From Streptomyces monashensis (lineage in GTDB: Bacteria > Actinomycetota > Actinomycetes > Streptomycetales > Streptomycetaceae), in the NCBI RefSeq assembly GCF_001866665.1, contig NZ_MLYO01000079.1:1-57622 (forward strand): a stretch of 57,622 bases of DNA. The letters are read 5' to 3'. Both the position numbers and the translations under genes were made by a program. How positions within the stretch are numbered: position 1 is the first letter of the stretch; each line of letters begins with the position of its first letter. Positions 15,474-24,180 of this stretch are shown piece after piece. The notes beneath the pieces are model-generated. The model ran no database searches and had not been told where the DNA came from. It saw only the letters and a program-made list of their open reading frames with translations.

Positions 15474-16919
15474 TCAGGTAGAGGTCTTCACCGGAGCCTC
15501 CGAGCCGTCGGCTGTCTCCAGCCGCGAGTTGCGGCGGCTGTAGAGCAGATAGACGACCAGCGCCAGCGCCAGCCACCCGCCGAACAGGAGGTATGTCTCC
15601 AGCGGCAGTTCGTAGAGGAGGTAGCCGCAGGCGATGACGGACAGACTCGGCACTACCGGGTAGCCCGGCACTCGGAATCCCCGCTCGAGTTCCGGAGCCG
15701 TATGCCGCAGGATCAGCACACCGAGCGAGACCACCGCGAAGGCCACCAGGGTCCCCATGCTGGTGAGGTCGGCGAGCATGTCCAGGGGGAAGACTGCTGC
15801 CAGCAGGGCTACGAAGCCGCCGGTCAGCAGGGTGGTGAACACCGGGGTTCCGGAGCGCGGGCTCACTCGCCGGAAGGCGCTGGGCAGCATTCCGTCCCGG
15901 CCCATCGTGTAGAGGATGCGGCTCTGCCCGTACAGGACGACCAAGGTGACGCTGATGATGGACAGCACTGCGCCCGCGGAGAGCAGGACCGCGGGCCAGC
16001 CGGCCCCGGTGATGTCGCCGAGGATCGTCGAGAGGCCCGCCTCCTGCCCCTTGAATGCCGTCCACGGCTGGGCGCCCACACCCACCAGGCCGACCAGCAG
16101 ATAGATGGTGGCGACCACGACCAGTGCCCCGACGATGGCCAGCGGCAAGGTGCGTTGCGGGTTGCGGACCTCTTCGCCCGCGGTGGACACGGCGTCCAGG
16201 CCGATGAAGGAGAAGAAGACGGTGGAGGCGGCGCTGCTGATCCCGGCGATGCCCATGGGTGCGAACGGGTGCAGGTTCCCGGCGTGGAAGGCGGTGGCGC
16301 CGATGACCACGAACAGCACCAGCACCCCCAGTTTGACCAGCACCATCACCGTGTTGACCGCGGCCGACTCCTTGGTGCCGCGTACCAGCAGCAGAGAGCA
16401 CAGGGCGACCAGCACGACGCCGGGCAGGTTGACGTAACCGCCCGCGCCCGGCGGCGCCGCGATCGCCGTCGGCATCTGGAAACCGAAGAGCCGCTCGGTC
16501 AGGTCGTTCAGGTACTGCCCCCAGCTCACCGCGATCGCTGCGCCCGAGACCGCGTACTCCAGCAGCAGGCACCAGCCCACGGCCCAGGCGGCGAACTCGC
16601 CCAGCGTGGCGTAGGCGTAGGAGTACGAGGAGCCGGAGACGGGCACCGCCGAGGCCAGTTCGGCGTAGCAGAGTGCGGTGAGGGCGGCGACCACCGCCGC
16701 GAGCACGAACGAGACGATCACTGCGGGGCCGGCCTCCGGCACCGCCGAGTCCAGCACGAAGAAGATCCCAGTGCCGATGGTCGCACCGATGCCGATCATC
16801 GTGAGCTGGAAGGGACCGACGGTACGGCGCAGCCCGCCGTCTCCGTCCGATTCCGCGGTGAAGGCGTGCAGGGGCTTGCGCCGGAGCAGCTGCCGGCGCA
16901 GCGTCGAGGGTTGGGACAC
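15474..16919 (-). CDS. APC-superfamily amino-acid permease (cationic amino-acid transporter type)
   Basis: A 481-residue membrane protein with about 12-14 transmembrane segments. The conserved first-helix motif IGIGATIGTGIF is near residue 40, followed by GPAVIVSFVLAAVVAALTAL-CYAELAS. This fits the CAT/YfnA-type branch that moves cationic or other amino acids in symport with protons. I start at the GTG at 16919 (VSQPSTLRRQ) because GAGG lies 5 bases before it; the open frame runs further upstream without signal or homology. It lies 134 bases downstream of lysA on the same strand, so the two may be co-transcribed and could link diaminopimelate/lysine synthesis with transport (inference). Confidence 0.92.
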   Translation of the reverse strand: MSQPSTLRRQLLRRKPLHAFTAESDGDGGLRRTVGPFQLTMIGIGATIGTGIFFVLDSAVPEAGPAVIVSFVLAAVVAALTALCYAELASAVPVSGSSYSYAYATLGEFAAWAVGWCLLLEYAVSGAAIAVSWGQYLNDLTERLFGFQMPTAIAAPPGAGGYVNLPGVVLVALCSLLLVRGTKESAAVNTVMVLVKLGVLVLFVVIGATAFHAGNLHPFAPMGIAGISSAASTVFFSFIGLDAVSTAGEEVRNPQRTLPLAIVGALVVVATIYLLVGLVGVGAQPWTAFKGQEAGLSTILGDITGAGWPAVLLSAGAVLSIISVTLVVLYGQSRILYTMGRDGMLPSAFRRVSPRSGTPVFTTLLTGGFVALLAAVFPLDMLADLTSMGTLVAFAVVSLGVLILRHTAPELERGFRVPGYPVVPSLSVIACGYLLYELPLETYLLFGGWLALALVVYLLYSRRNSRLETADGSEAPVKTST

Positions 16920-17053
16920 CGGGACCTCTTTCGTGGTGAGGGTGACGTCCGGCCTGGGGGATCCGGACCAGGGTGCGTGCCGGGGCGGGAGGGGCGGGTC
17001 CTGGCGGCCCACCGGGAGGTCCCGCGACTGAGGACCCCCCGGCCATGGGCTGC

Positions 17054-18337
17054 TCAGGGCAGGTCGCGTCGCAGCAGGTCGTCGTACGTCTCGCGGCGCA
17101 CCACCGGCCGCGCCTCGCCGTCGCGGCAGAAGACGACAGGCGGCCGTAGCGCGCCGTTGTAGTTGTTGGCGAGGGAGAAGCAGTACGCCCCGGTGACCGG
17201 CACCGCGAGCAGGTCTCCGGGACGGGGCTCGCGCAGCTGTACGTCCGCGCTGAGGACGTCGCCGGACTCGCAGTGCCGGCCGACCAGGCGGTACGGGTCG
17301 CCGCCGCCCACCCGGGTGGCGACGGTGGCCTCGAAGCGCTGCCCGTACAGCGCGACTTCGAGGTTGTCGCCCATGCCGCCGTCCACGCCGACGAACGCCG
17401 GGTCGCCGTCCTTGACCGTGACCGCCCGGTACAGCGTCACTCCGGACTCGGCCACCATGGACCTACCCGGCTCGATGACGATCTCCGCGTCGGCGGGCAG
17501 CGCCCTGCGGGCCGTGGCGACCAGCGTGTCCAGGTACTCCTCGACGCCGGGCGGCCGGTCGCCGTAGGTGTAGCGGGCGCCCAGGCCGCCGCCGAGGTCG
17601 TACACCGCGAAGGAGCCGAGGCCGGCGACCGCCTCCACGGCCCGCGCGAACGGCTCGGTGTCCAGGATCTGGGACCCGATGTGGACGTGTACGCCGTCCA
17701 GCCGCAGCCGACTGCTGCCGCGCAGCCGCGCTATCGCCTCGTGGGCCTGCAGGAGGCTCAGGCCGAACTTGGAGCCGTCCTGACCGGTCGAGACCGCCGC
17801 GTGCGTGTCCGGGCGGATCCCGGGCGTAACCCGGACGAGGACCGGCTGCTCCGTGGTGACGATCCGCTCCAGCCGGTCGATGTCGTCGAAATTGTCGATG
17901 ACGATCAGCCCGGCCCCGGCCTCGACGGCCATCCGCAGCTCGGCCTCCGTCTTGGCGTTTCCGTGCACCACCAGACGGGCCGGGGCGACACCCGCGGCCA
18001 GGGCCAGGGCCAGCTCGCCGCCGCCCGCGACGTCGATGCTCAGCCCCTCCTCGGCCAGCAGCCGGTACACGGCCGTGCAGGGAAACGCCTTGGAGGCGAA
18101 CGCCACCCGGGAGTTCGTCCAGCGGGCGGCCAGGCCGTCGGCGTACTGGCGGGCGCGGGCCCGCAGCGCCGCCTCGTCGACGATCAGGGCCGGGGTGCCG
18201 AAGCGCTCCGCCAGGTCGGTCACCGGACAGCCGCCGATCACCAGGCCGCCGTCCTCGGCGAGCGCCGTGCCCGGCGGGAACAACCCGAGCAGAGCCTCCT
18301 GGGACGGCGCAGCGGTCGGCGCGACCGGGATGTGCAT
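17054..18337 (-). CDS. lysA: Diaminopimelate decarboxylase
   Basis: A 427-residue fold-III PLP enzyme. LysA converts meso-2,6-diaminopimelate to L-lysine and CO2, the last step of lysine synthesis. The PLP lysine is K83 (ASKAF). HVHIGSQI near 217-224, the phosphate-binding GGGLG near 249-253, EPGRSMV near 289-295, the CESGD motif with C356 (from the partner subunit in the dimer) and Y385 (GAYCFS) are all present. The ATG at 18337 follows GGAGGAAG. The usual MSDN motif reads MGDN. The neighbours are a permease and a divergent PucR regulator rather than the aspartate-pathway genes next to which Streptomyces lysA is often found. This may be a second, specialised copy or a relative acting on a different diamino acid. 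Confidence 0.88.
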   Translation of the reverse strand: MHIPVAPTAAPSQEALLGLFPPGTALAEDGGLVIGGCPVTDLAERFGTPALIVDEAALRARARQYADGLAARWTNSRVAFASKAFPCTAVYRLLAEEGLSIDVAGGGELALALAAGVAPARLVVHGNAKTEAELRMAVEAGAGLIVIDNFDDIDRLERIVTTEQPVLVRVTPGIRPDTHAAVSTGQDGSKFGLSLLQAHEAIARLRGSSRLRLDGVHVHIGSQILDTEPFARAVEAVAGLGSFAVYDLGGGLGARYTYGDRPPGVEEYLDTLVATARRALPADAEIVIEPGRSMVAESGVTLYRAVTVKDGDPAFVGVDGGMGDNLEVALYGQRFEATVATRVGGGDPYRLVGRHCESGDVLSADVQLREPRPGDLLAVPVTGAYCFSLANNYNGALRPPVVFCRDGEARPVVRRETYDDLLRRDLP

Positions 18338-18447
18338 GGTCTTCCTCCGTGGGTGATTGCGCTGCCGGCTCCGGGGCGGGTCCGGCCGCACCATGCTCGT
18401 GGGTACGCCCCCGAGGACGACTTGTCGAAATCGCCTACGATGGCTCC

Positions 18448-19962
18448 ATGACTCGGTCGGATTCGCCAAAGCCCGTGGGCAGCCGTGATGACACGCTCGT
18501 CGGCGGCGAGTCAGGCACGGCCCTCGGGACCGGTGCCCGGACCGCTCTCAGCGCCGGAAACAGCGTCGGGACGGCGGGCGGAGGCCGGCCCGGACGTCCG
18601 GCTCCGGCCGGTGACGGGAGCCCGGCTGGTGAGACATGGCCCGTCGGCGAGCGGAGCGTGGCCGCTGACCGGGGTCGGACCGGTGGCGGAGCCGGGGCCG
18701 GCGCCCCGGGGCCGGCCGACTCTGGGGGACCGCCCAGCCGTCCGGCCCCGGCCGGCGACCCGAACGGCGAGGAACTGTTCGCGCTCGCCGACGCCATCGC
18801 TGCCGTCACCGGCGGATCCGTGGCCATCGAGGACCTGGACACGCGGGTGCTCGCGCACTCCACGCTGCCCGGCCAGCGCATCGACGAGCTCCGCCGGCAG
18901 GGCATCCTCGGCCGACGCGTACCCGACCAGCCCGGCCCCCAGGCCGAGCATCAGCTGCGCCAGTACCGGCAGGTGCTGGCCGCCACCGGTGTCGTACGGC
19001 TACCGGGACTCGCCGAGGGCGAGCTGCCGCGGGCAGCTGTCGCCATCCGCGCCGGAGACCTGCCGCTCGGCACGATCTGGGCGATCGAGGACCGCGCGTC
19101 GCAGACCGAGCGGCTCGACAAGGCCTGTGAGCAGGCACTCCTGGACGGCGCCCGGACCGCGGCCCTGCACATGCTGCGCCGCCGCGGCGCCGCCGCCCTC
19201 GAACGGCACGCCCGCGAACAGGCCCTGCGCGCAGGTCTGGACGGAATCGTCCCGGCCCACGACACGGCCTACCGGCTCGGCCTCACCGCGGACACCCCTC
19301 TCACCCTGCTCGGGTTCGCCCCCTCCGGCGGCGTGACCGAGGTGGGGGCATCGCTGACCCGCCTGGCCGCCGAGCTTGCCCGCCACTGGGCCGCCGTACG
19401 CCCCTCGGCCGCCGTCGCCACCGGTCCGCGCGCCGTCTACGCCCTGCTGCCCGGAGAGGACCCGGACGCTGCCCGGCGGCTGGCCGCGCAGGCCCTCGCC
19501 GCCGTGGCCCGCCCCCGTACAGAACCGGCGCGGGCCGCCGTCAGCCGGCCCGCCGCCGACGTGACCGAGCTGCCCGCGCTGCGCTCGGAGGTAGACGACG
19601 TGTTGCGGGTGACCACCGGCGACCCGGAGGCGCCCCGGGTCGCCGCCCTCACCGACGTGCACGCGCGCGTGCTCCTCACGCACGTCGCGGACGAACTGGT
19701 CCGGCGGCCCCGCCTGCGGCACCCGGGAGTCGAGGCGATGCTCGAGCACGACCGCACCCGGAACACCCACTACGCCGCCTCCGTGCTGGCCTGGCTGGAC
19801 GCGGTGGGCAACGTGGGCGAGGCGGCACACCGCCTGACGGTGCATCAGAACACGCTCAAGTACCGCCTGCGACGCACCCGCGAGCTGTTCGGGCTCGACC
19901 TGGAGCGCCCGGACGACCGGCTCTCCTGCTGGCTGCAACTGCGCATCGGCACACCACTGTGA
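18448..19962 (+). CDS. PucR-family transcriptional regulator
   Basis: A 504-residue regulator. The first ~105 residues are a Gly/Ala/Pro-rich low-complexity tail. A ligand-sensing GAF-like/GGDEF-like middle follows, with SVAIEDLDTRVLAHS near residue 115-130. The C-terminal ~60 residues are the PucR helix-turn-helix (AAHRLTVHQNTLKYRLRRTR, ending WLQLRIGTPL). No Shine-Dalgarno sequence precedes the ATG at 18448, but TACGAT at 18436-18441 sits where a -10 box would put the RNA start on the A of the ATG, so the mRNA may be leaderless. It is divergent from lysA with a 110-base gap and is the obvious candidate to control lysA and the permease (inference). Confidence 0.88.
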   Translation: MTRSDSPKPVGSRDDTLVGGESGTALGTGARTALSAGNSVGTAGGGRPGRPAPAGDGSPAGETWPVGERSVAADRGRTGGGAGAGAPGPADSGGPPSRPAPAGDPNGEELFALADAIAAVTGGSVAIEDLDTRVLAHSTLPGQRIDELRRQGILGRRVPDQPGPQAEHQLRQYRQVLAATGVVRLPGLAEGELPRAAVAIRAGDLPLGTIWAIEDRASQTERLDKACEQALLDGARTAALHMLRRRGAAALERHAREQALRAGLDGIVPAHDTAYRLGLTADTPLTLLGFAPSGGVTEVGASLTRLAAELARHWAAVRPSAAVATGPRAVYALLPGEDPDAARRLAAQALAAVARPRTEPARAAVSRPAADVTELPALRSEVDDVLRVTTGDPEAPRVAALTDVHARVLLTHVADELVRRPRLRHPGVEAMLEHDRTRNTHYAASVLAWLDAVGNVGEAAHRLTVHQNTLKYRLRRTRELFGLDLERPDDRLSCWLQLRIGTPL

Positions 19963-20064
19963 CCACCGCGCGACCTGAGGGGCGACGTTCTGCCCCTGGT
20001 TTCCGGGCGGGTGATCCTCCCAGCGCGGGAGGCGCTCTCGCATTGCAGGAATCCGGCAATCTTG

Positions 20065-20628
20065 TCCTGGGGCGGGGGCTGAGGGCGTCGGTGTTGTCGG
20101 GGAACTGGTCGACGGTGCCCGTCAGCGGCAGTGCATGGACGGCCGGGACGGTGATGCGGGCGGTCAGCGCCTCGGTGAAGCGTTCGACGTGCAGGACCTG
20201 GAACGGTCTGCTGTGGTAGAGGCGCGTGGTGTGGGGTCGACCGGGTCGGTGAGGCTGAGCCGGTTGTGGGCGGCGGCGACAATCTCGTAGGCGCAAGCCA
20301 GGTGGTGTTCGCGGATGTGCCAGTCGCTGGCGGTGAGGGCCGTGGTGAGGACTGGTGTGAGGACGGCGGCCCGGGGAGTACGGGCGAAGGCGCTGCCGAG
20401 CCATTTGCTGTACGGCAGGCAGCGGCGGTCCATGAGCAGGCAGAGCCGCATCAGATCGCGGACCGGGCGCGCGGCGACGGCGGGGGAACGGAGTTCGTCA
20501 CGGCGCCGGCGGTTACCGCGGCGAGCCGTGGAGTGGGGCAGCCAGCCAGTCCAGTGTGGTGGTGTCCTGGCAGGGGTCGAAGCCCAACTGTGCAGTGAAC
20601 CAGGTGGCGGGTCGGTGATATCGACACG
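20065..20628 (-). pseudogene. Broken DUF4037 gene
   Basis: Three separated pieces in the right order fit a DUF4037 protein: ATWFTAQLGFDPCQDTTTLD-WLAAPL at 20628-20540; then after an internal loss DLMRLCLLMDRRCLPYSKWL-GSAFAR to AHNRLSLTDPVDP at 20460-20225; then in a shifted frame YHSRPFQVLHVERFTEAL and LPLTGTVDQFPDNTD at 20215-20075. The 5' part is cut exactly where an IS end begins (20629). IS insertion, deletion and frameshift together make it non-functional. Confidence 0.68.
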
Positions 20629-20738
20629 GAGCCTCCGCCAACTTGAAGTAGCAGGTCAAAGGGCTGGCGTGACCGGCTCTCGGGGTACTCGTGCCGGTCG
20701 TGGGCGAGAGTCTGCGGAGAAGATCGTTCGTCAGCGGT
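20629..20738 (-). repeat. Detached IS 3' end, inverted copy of 23116-23225
   Basis: Read on the minus strand, these ~110 bases begin at the stop codon of a transposase (ACCGCTGACG) and end at the IS terminus (CAAGTTGGCGGAGGCTC). By my count they match 23116-23225 in about nine of ten positions. The rest of this IS copy is absent. Its terminus is joined to the DUF4037 remnant. Confidence 0.8.
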
Positions 20739-20869
20739 CGGCTCGATGGCGTTCGAGGCGCGCCTCGGCATCCGGGCCTAGCACGCGGAATCGTGCCCAG
20801 GTCGCGAATTCGGGCGGCGCAATGCCAGCCCTTTGCGGGAGGGCGGTTCGCGCCTGGGATCATGGGCGC

Positions 20870-21670
20870 ATGTCCGAAGAGTCGAACCTGATGTCAAGCC
20901 TGTGGCCGCTCGTGCCCTCCGGGGCCACCGATTGGCTGCTGGATCTGTGCGGTGATGGCATCACCGGGTTCATGCCTCCGGGGATGCCTGACGCCGTGTG
21001 GGTGCTCAACGCCATGTACGAGCACAACCAGGGGCCGGCCGATGTGTCGTATCACGAGTACCACCAGGCGCAGCTGGCGGACGGGAGTGTCCAGCCGCAC
21101 GTCATTGGCGGCATCGACTTCGACGCCGTGGGCATCGCCACGGGAGGAGGGCTGGGCCGTGCCCAGCACCCGGGCCCCGGCTGGCGGCGGCTGCGTTGGG
21201 CCGAGCTGGCCCGGCGGAACGGCGACCCGGTCGTGCCCGACGGGCTGATGCCCTCCTACCGTTGCTTTCCCTCGGCCAAGAAGGAGGGCAGCTGGCCGCT
21301 GGGCATGGTCCCGCCGACCGAGGGGAGCCTGGACCGTGAGACCTGGAACCGGCTGATCGCCATCCTCACCCAGTTCAGTCCCGCAGGCCCGGACACCCGT
21401 TGCCTGGCCTACTACAACCCGCTGATGCTCGGGGCCATCGACTTCGACAACCTCCACGTGCGTACGGGCCGGATCGGCGACGCCGAGATCCTGTATGACC
21501 AGTCTGAGGCCGACTTCAGCCCATCCAACCTCTGGGCCGATGACCGCTCGTGGGTCCTGTGCACTGACTACGATCTGTGGGCCACCAAGGTCGCCGGGTC
21601 CCCAGCCCTCATCAACGCATTGCTGAACGACAGTGAAATCGAGGCGGTTCGTCTGCCTTGGGCGCACTGA
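20870..21670 (+). CDS. Hypothetical protein, 266 aa
   Basis: A soluble protein of unknown family with no signal peptide or membrane segment. It is acidic, rich in Trp and Tyr, and has coding-like third-position GC throughout. Readable blocks are LVPSGATDWLLDLCGDGITG, CLAYYNPLMLGAIDFDNLHV and RSWVLCTDYDLWATKVAGS. The last resembles segments of small cytosolic proteins found near SUKH/immunity-like genes, but the likeness is too weak for a call. I use the ATG at 20870 rather than the long upstream extension, which runs through the IS scar. The gene lies between an IS fragment and a complete IS, so it may be cargo acquired with them (inference). Confidence 0.72.
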   Translation: MSEESNLMSSLWPLVPSGATDWLLDLCGDGITGFMPPGMPDAVWVLNAMYEHNQGPADVSYHEYHQAQLADGSVQPHVIGGIDFDAVGIATGGGLGRAQHPGPGWRRLRWAELARRNGDPVVPDGLMPSYRCFPSAKKEGSWPLGMVPPTEGSLDRETWNRLIAILTQFSPAGPDTRCLAYYNPLMLGAIDFDNLHVRTGRIGDAEILYDQSEADFSPSNLWADDRSWVLCTDYDLWATKVAGSPALINALLNDSEIEAVRLPWAH

Positions 21671-21761
21671 CGACGAGCTGCTTGAAATCTTCTCCAGCGC
21701 GGAGCACGGGCGCATTCCTGTTCCTGACCGCTGAGGCCGGACGGCCCCTACGATCCTGTGC

Positions 21762-22217
21762 ATGCTGGATCCCGAGCTGCTGGAACGGATCACCGCGCGA
21801 CGCGCGGAACTGGATGAACTCGAAGAACAGCTGGCCAAGCAGCTGGCGGAAGTGCGGGCCGAGCGGGACGAACTCGCCGTCGCCGAACGCGTCCTTGAAC
21901 GGATGACCGGGCAGCTCGCCGAGGAGCGTTCCTCGGCCCGGCCGATGCCGGGGCAGGTGGCCGGACGGGCAGTGATGCTGATCCCGCACCGTGAGCCGGG
22001 CGTGGAGGAGGATGCCCTGCCGTGGGATTACCAGCGCATCATCGCCGCCGTGCGGCAGGCCGCCGGACCGGTCATGGCCCGTGAGGTCGGCGAGGTGGTG
22101 GGGGTGGACGTCAGCGTGAAGGCCAAGCTCGATCCGCTACGCAGCAGGCTGATCAAACTTGTCGATCGCGGCTGGCTGCGGAAACTGCCCGACGGCCGGT
22201 TCACCGCCCGCCTGTGA
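21762..22217 (+). CDS. Coiled-coil plus winged-helix protein next to the IS
   Basis: A 151-residue protein. Residues ~5-60 form a charged coiled coil (heptad-rich, RRAELDELEEQLAKQLAEVR). Residues ~75-150 look like a winged helix ending KLVDRGWLRKLPDGRFTARL. I believe that similar proteins recur in Streptomyces genomes, often beside transposase genes, but their role is not established. Here the stop codon is only ~10 bases from the left end of the IS5-like element, so it could be an accessory DNA-binding partner or an old cargo gene. The ATG at 21762 is the only good start. Confidence 0.75.
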   Translation: MLDPELLERITARRAELDELEEQLAKQLAEVRAERDELAVAERVLERMTGQLAEERSSARPMPGQVAGRAVMLIPHREPGVEEDALPWDYQRIIAAVRQAAGPVMAREVGEVVGVDVSVKAKLDPLRSRLIKLVDRGWLRKLPDGRFTARL

Positions 22218-22289
22218 CCAGCAAAACCGCCACCTGAAGCGGCTTGGAACAGGCGTAACCGGCTTGTCTCCGGCGGCCGTTGAATTTGT

Positions 22290-23123
22290 GTGACGAATAC
22301 CAAAGAGCGCGTCGAGGACACCCACCCGCTTGTCTACCAATGCCGTCTGCCGCTGTCCACGCGCACCGTAAACCACCTCGCCGACCTACTGCGGCGCCAT
22401 CTGAAGGCGATCCGGTCCAGATGGCGGATCCTTCCGCCGGGGAAGATCGCAGTGATCGTCCTGGCCGTACTGCGCCACGACCAGCGCCTGGCCGACATGG
22501 CCGGCGGCTACAACGTGTCCGAGTCCACCGTCCGCCGCTGGCGCGACGAGCTGACCGGACTGCTCGCCGCCCAGGCGCCGCGCCTGGACCGCGCCCTAAA
22601 GAAGGTCGCCAAGCAGGGCGGGGAAGTGGTCCTGATCGACGGCACCCTCATCCGCACCAGACGCCGCACCGGCAAGGCCGACCGGCGGAACTACTCCGGC
22701 AAGCACCGCAGTCACGGCCTGCACTTCCTCGCCCTGACCCACGAGAACGGCCGCCTGATCTGGATATCCGCCGCCCGGCCCGGCCGCACCCACGACAACA
22801 CCGCCGCCCGCCACGACCACATCCTGACCCACCTGCGCGCCGCTGGCCTCGGAGCGTTGGCAGACCTCGGCTTCCGCGGCCTGGACAACGACATCCTCGA
22901 CCCCGTAATCGTCACCGGCTACACCGCCACCCGCACCCACAAGCTCACCCCAGGCCAGAAGGAAGCCAACCGCGTCCTCGCCACCGGACGGGCACCAGTC
23001 GAGCACGGCTTCGCCCACCTCAAGAACTGGCGGACCCTCACCAAACTCCGCACCGACCCCGTCCGCGCCACCCGCCTCCTGCGCGCTCTGCTCGTCCTGA
23101 CGAACCTCGATGTCAACCGCTGA
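22290..23123 (+). CDS. IS5-family transposase (DDE_Tnp_4 type)
   Basis: A 277-residue transposase that appears intact. The N-terminal helix-turn-helix region is at ~50-90 (MAGGYNVSESTVRRWRDEL). The catalytic acids are readable as D117 (VLIDGTLI), D192 (LADLGFRGLD) and E238 (APVEHGFAHLKNW), with the usual HRSHGLHFLALTHENGRLIW strand block between. The ATG is at 22290, about 63 bases from the IS left end, and the stop at 23121-23123 is about 100 bases from the right end. Nothing indicates that it is inactive. Confidence 0.93.
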   Translation: MTNTKERVEDTHPLVYQCRLPLSTRTVNHLADLLRRHLKAIRSRWRILPPGKIAVIVLAVLRHDQRLADMAGGYNVSESTVRRWRDELTGLLAAQAPRLDRALKKVAKQGGEVVLIDGTLIRTRRRTGKADRRNYSGKHRSHGLHFLALTHENGRLIWISAARPGRTHDNTAARHDHILTHLRAAGLGALADLGFRGLDNDILDPVIVTGYTATRTHKLTPGQKEANRVLATGRAPVEHGFAHLKNWRTLTKLRTDPVRATRLLRALLVLTNLDVNR

Positions 23124-23225
23124 CGGATGATCTTCTCCGCAGACTCCTGGCCACGAGCGGCACGAGTACCCCGAGAGTCAGTCACACCAGCCATTTGACC
23201 TGCTATTTCAAGTTGGCGGAGGCTC
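23116..23225 (+). repeat. IS 3' end, inverted partner of 20629-20738
   Basis: The right end of the complete IS, from the transposase stop to the terminus. With the detached copy at 20629-20738 it forms a ~110-base inverted repeat enclosing 2.4 kb, so recombination between them would invert the two cargo-like genes and the IS. Confidence 0.8.
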
Positions 23226-23318
23226 ACGGCGGTGCACCGGCCCGTCGGTCACCTGCCTGATCCGGATGCCCGGCTCGGCGGTGGTGGCCTTGAGTCCGCC
23301 ACCACGACCGCGACGACC

Positions 23319-23575
23319 GTGTCCACGCACGAGAAGGCCGTCGTCCTCCCCGCCAACCTCCACGCCCGCCCGCGGGCCAACTCGCCCGCGCCGCAGCGGG
23401 ATTCACCAGTGCCATACAACTGCAGTACGCCGACCGGACGGTCAACCCGACCGGGGTGCTCGCCGTGATGGGTCTCGGTGCCACCGCCGGCAGCACCGTG
23501 ACCGTCCGCGCCGAGGGCGACGACGCCGAACGGGCCGTCACGGCGTTGGTCCAGATCCTCTCCGACGCCGAGTAA
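23319..23575 (+). pseudogene. HPr-like phosphocarrier gene with a one-base deletion
   Basis: From the GTG at 23319 the frame reads STHEKAVVLPANLHARP, the start of an HPr (PtsH) protein whose active-site histidine lies in LHARP. One base is then missing (CGCCCGCGGGC, where CCGGCGGGC would keep the frame). The following sequence resumes HPr in the next frame: QLARAAAGFTSAIQLQYADR, then GVLAVMGLGATAGSTVTVRA and ALVQILSDAE, ending TAA at 23573-23575. Without the lesion it would be an ~85-residue PTS phosphocarrier or an Nfr-type paralogue. A sequencing error is possible. There is no PTS gene alongside. Confidence 0.75.
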
Positions 23576-23974
23576 CGCGGCCGCCACCAGCGGCACCGAT
23601 CCAGCCGCCGCCTCCGCCATGTGAAGCAAAGACCAGTGGAGGCGGCCGAGGATGGGCACCCCTGCCACGGGCACGTCCGACGCCCCGGTGGGCCCGCCCG
23701 CGCGGGTCGAGCTCGTCTGCCCGCTGCCGCACATCCCCCAGGCCGACTGCGCCAGACGCCGACGCGCACGCGCCGTCCTTACCCAATGGCGCGTGCCCAC
23801 CCACGCCCAACACCGGGAGAACGGTCGCGGGACCGACATCGTCGCGGTCCTCTCCACACGACACGGCATATCCGGCCAACCCGAGAGGACCACCGGATGG
23901 GCCGATCTCCACATGGGGGCTTGACCGTCCGCGGAAGGCAACCGCCTGCTCTCTCGTTCCCACCGTTGGGGCGG
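23576..23974. other. Gene-poor stretch with possible ATP-binding-domain scrap
   Basis: On the plus strand 23652-23800 reads ARVELVCPLPHIPQADCARR, then RARAVLTQWRVPTHAQ, which resembles the lead-in of HATPase_c_2 anti-sigma-like proteins of Streptomyces. The conserved N-box does not follow. I treat it as an unproven remnant. Confidence 0.3.
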
Positions 23975-24052
23975 GCCGACGGGGTTGACCAGGAGGTAGC
24001 ACAGGTCGGGGTCCATGAGAGCCAGACCGATCGGGGACTGGTTGATGCCCAT
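23975..24052 (-). pseudogene. PAS-domain fragment
   Basis: MGINQSPIGLALMDPDLCYL-LVNPVG matches the opening strand of PAS domains found in Streptomyces SpoIIE-type phosphatases (pattern G-I/V-A-L-x-D-P-D-L-R-Y-L-x-V-N). Similarity stops after 26 codons. It lies 128 bases downstream of a binding-protein gene and may be the scar of another phosphatase. Confidence 0.4.
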
Positions 24053-24180
24053 GCCTCTCCGTGGCCCCGCGGCGGCGGTAACCGCGGCGACGGACCGCGC
24101 GACAGCGACGGTCGATGCACTCCTCGACGCCGCGTGCCTCGACCGCTGGTCAAGGCCCCGTCACACCGGTCCCCGCCCGT

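Larger units (their letters stand above)
22227..23225 (+). mobile_element. IS5-family-like insertion sequence, ~1 kb
   Basis: It contains one transposase gene. Left end CCGCCACCTGAA (22227-22238) and right end TTCAAGTTGGCGG (23207-23219, reading CCGCCAACTTGAA on the other strand) form imperfect terminal inverted repeats. The right limit at about 23225 is supported by where the second copy of the end (20629-20738) loses similarity. I cannot see a convincing target duplication, so the exact ends are uncertain by a few bases. Confidence 0.75.
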
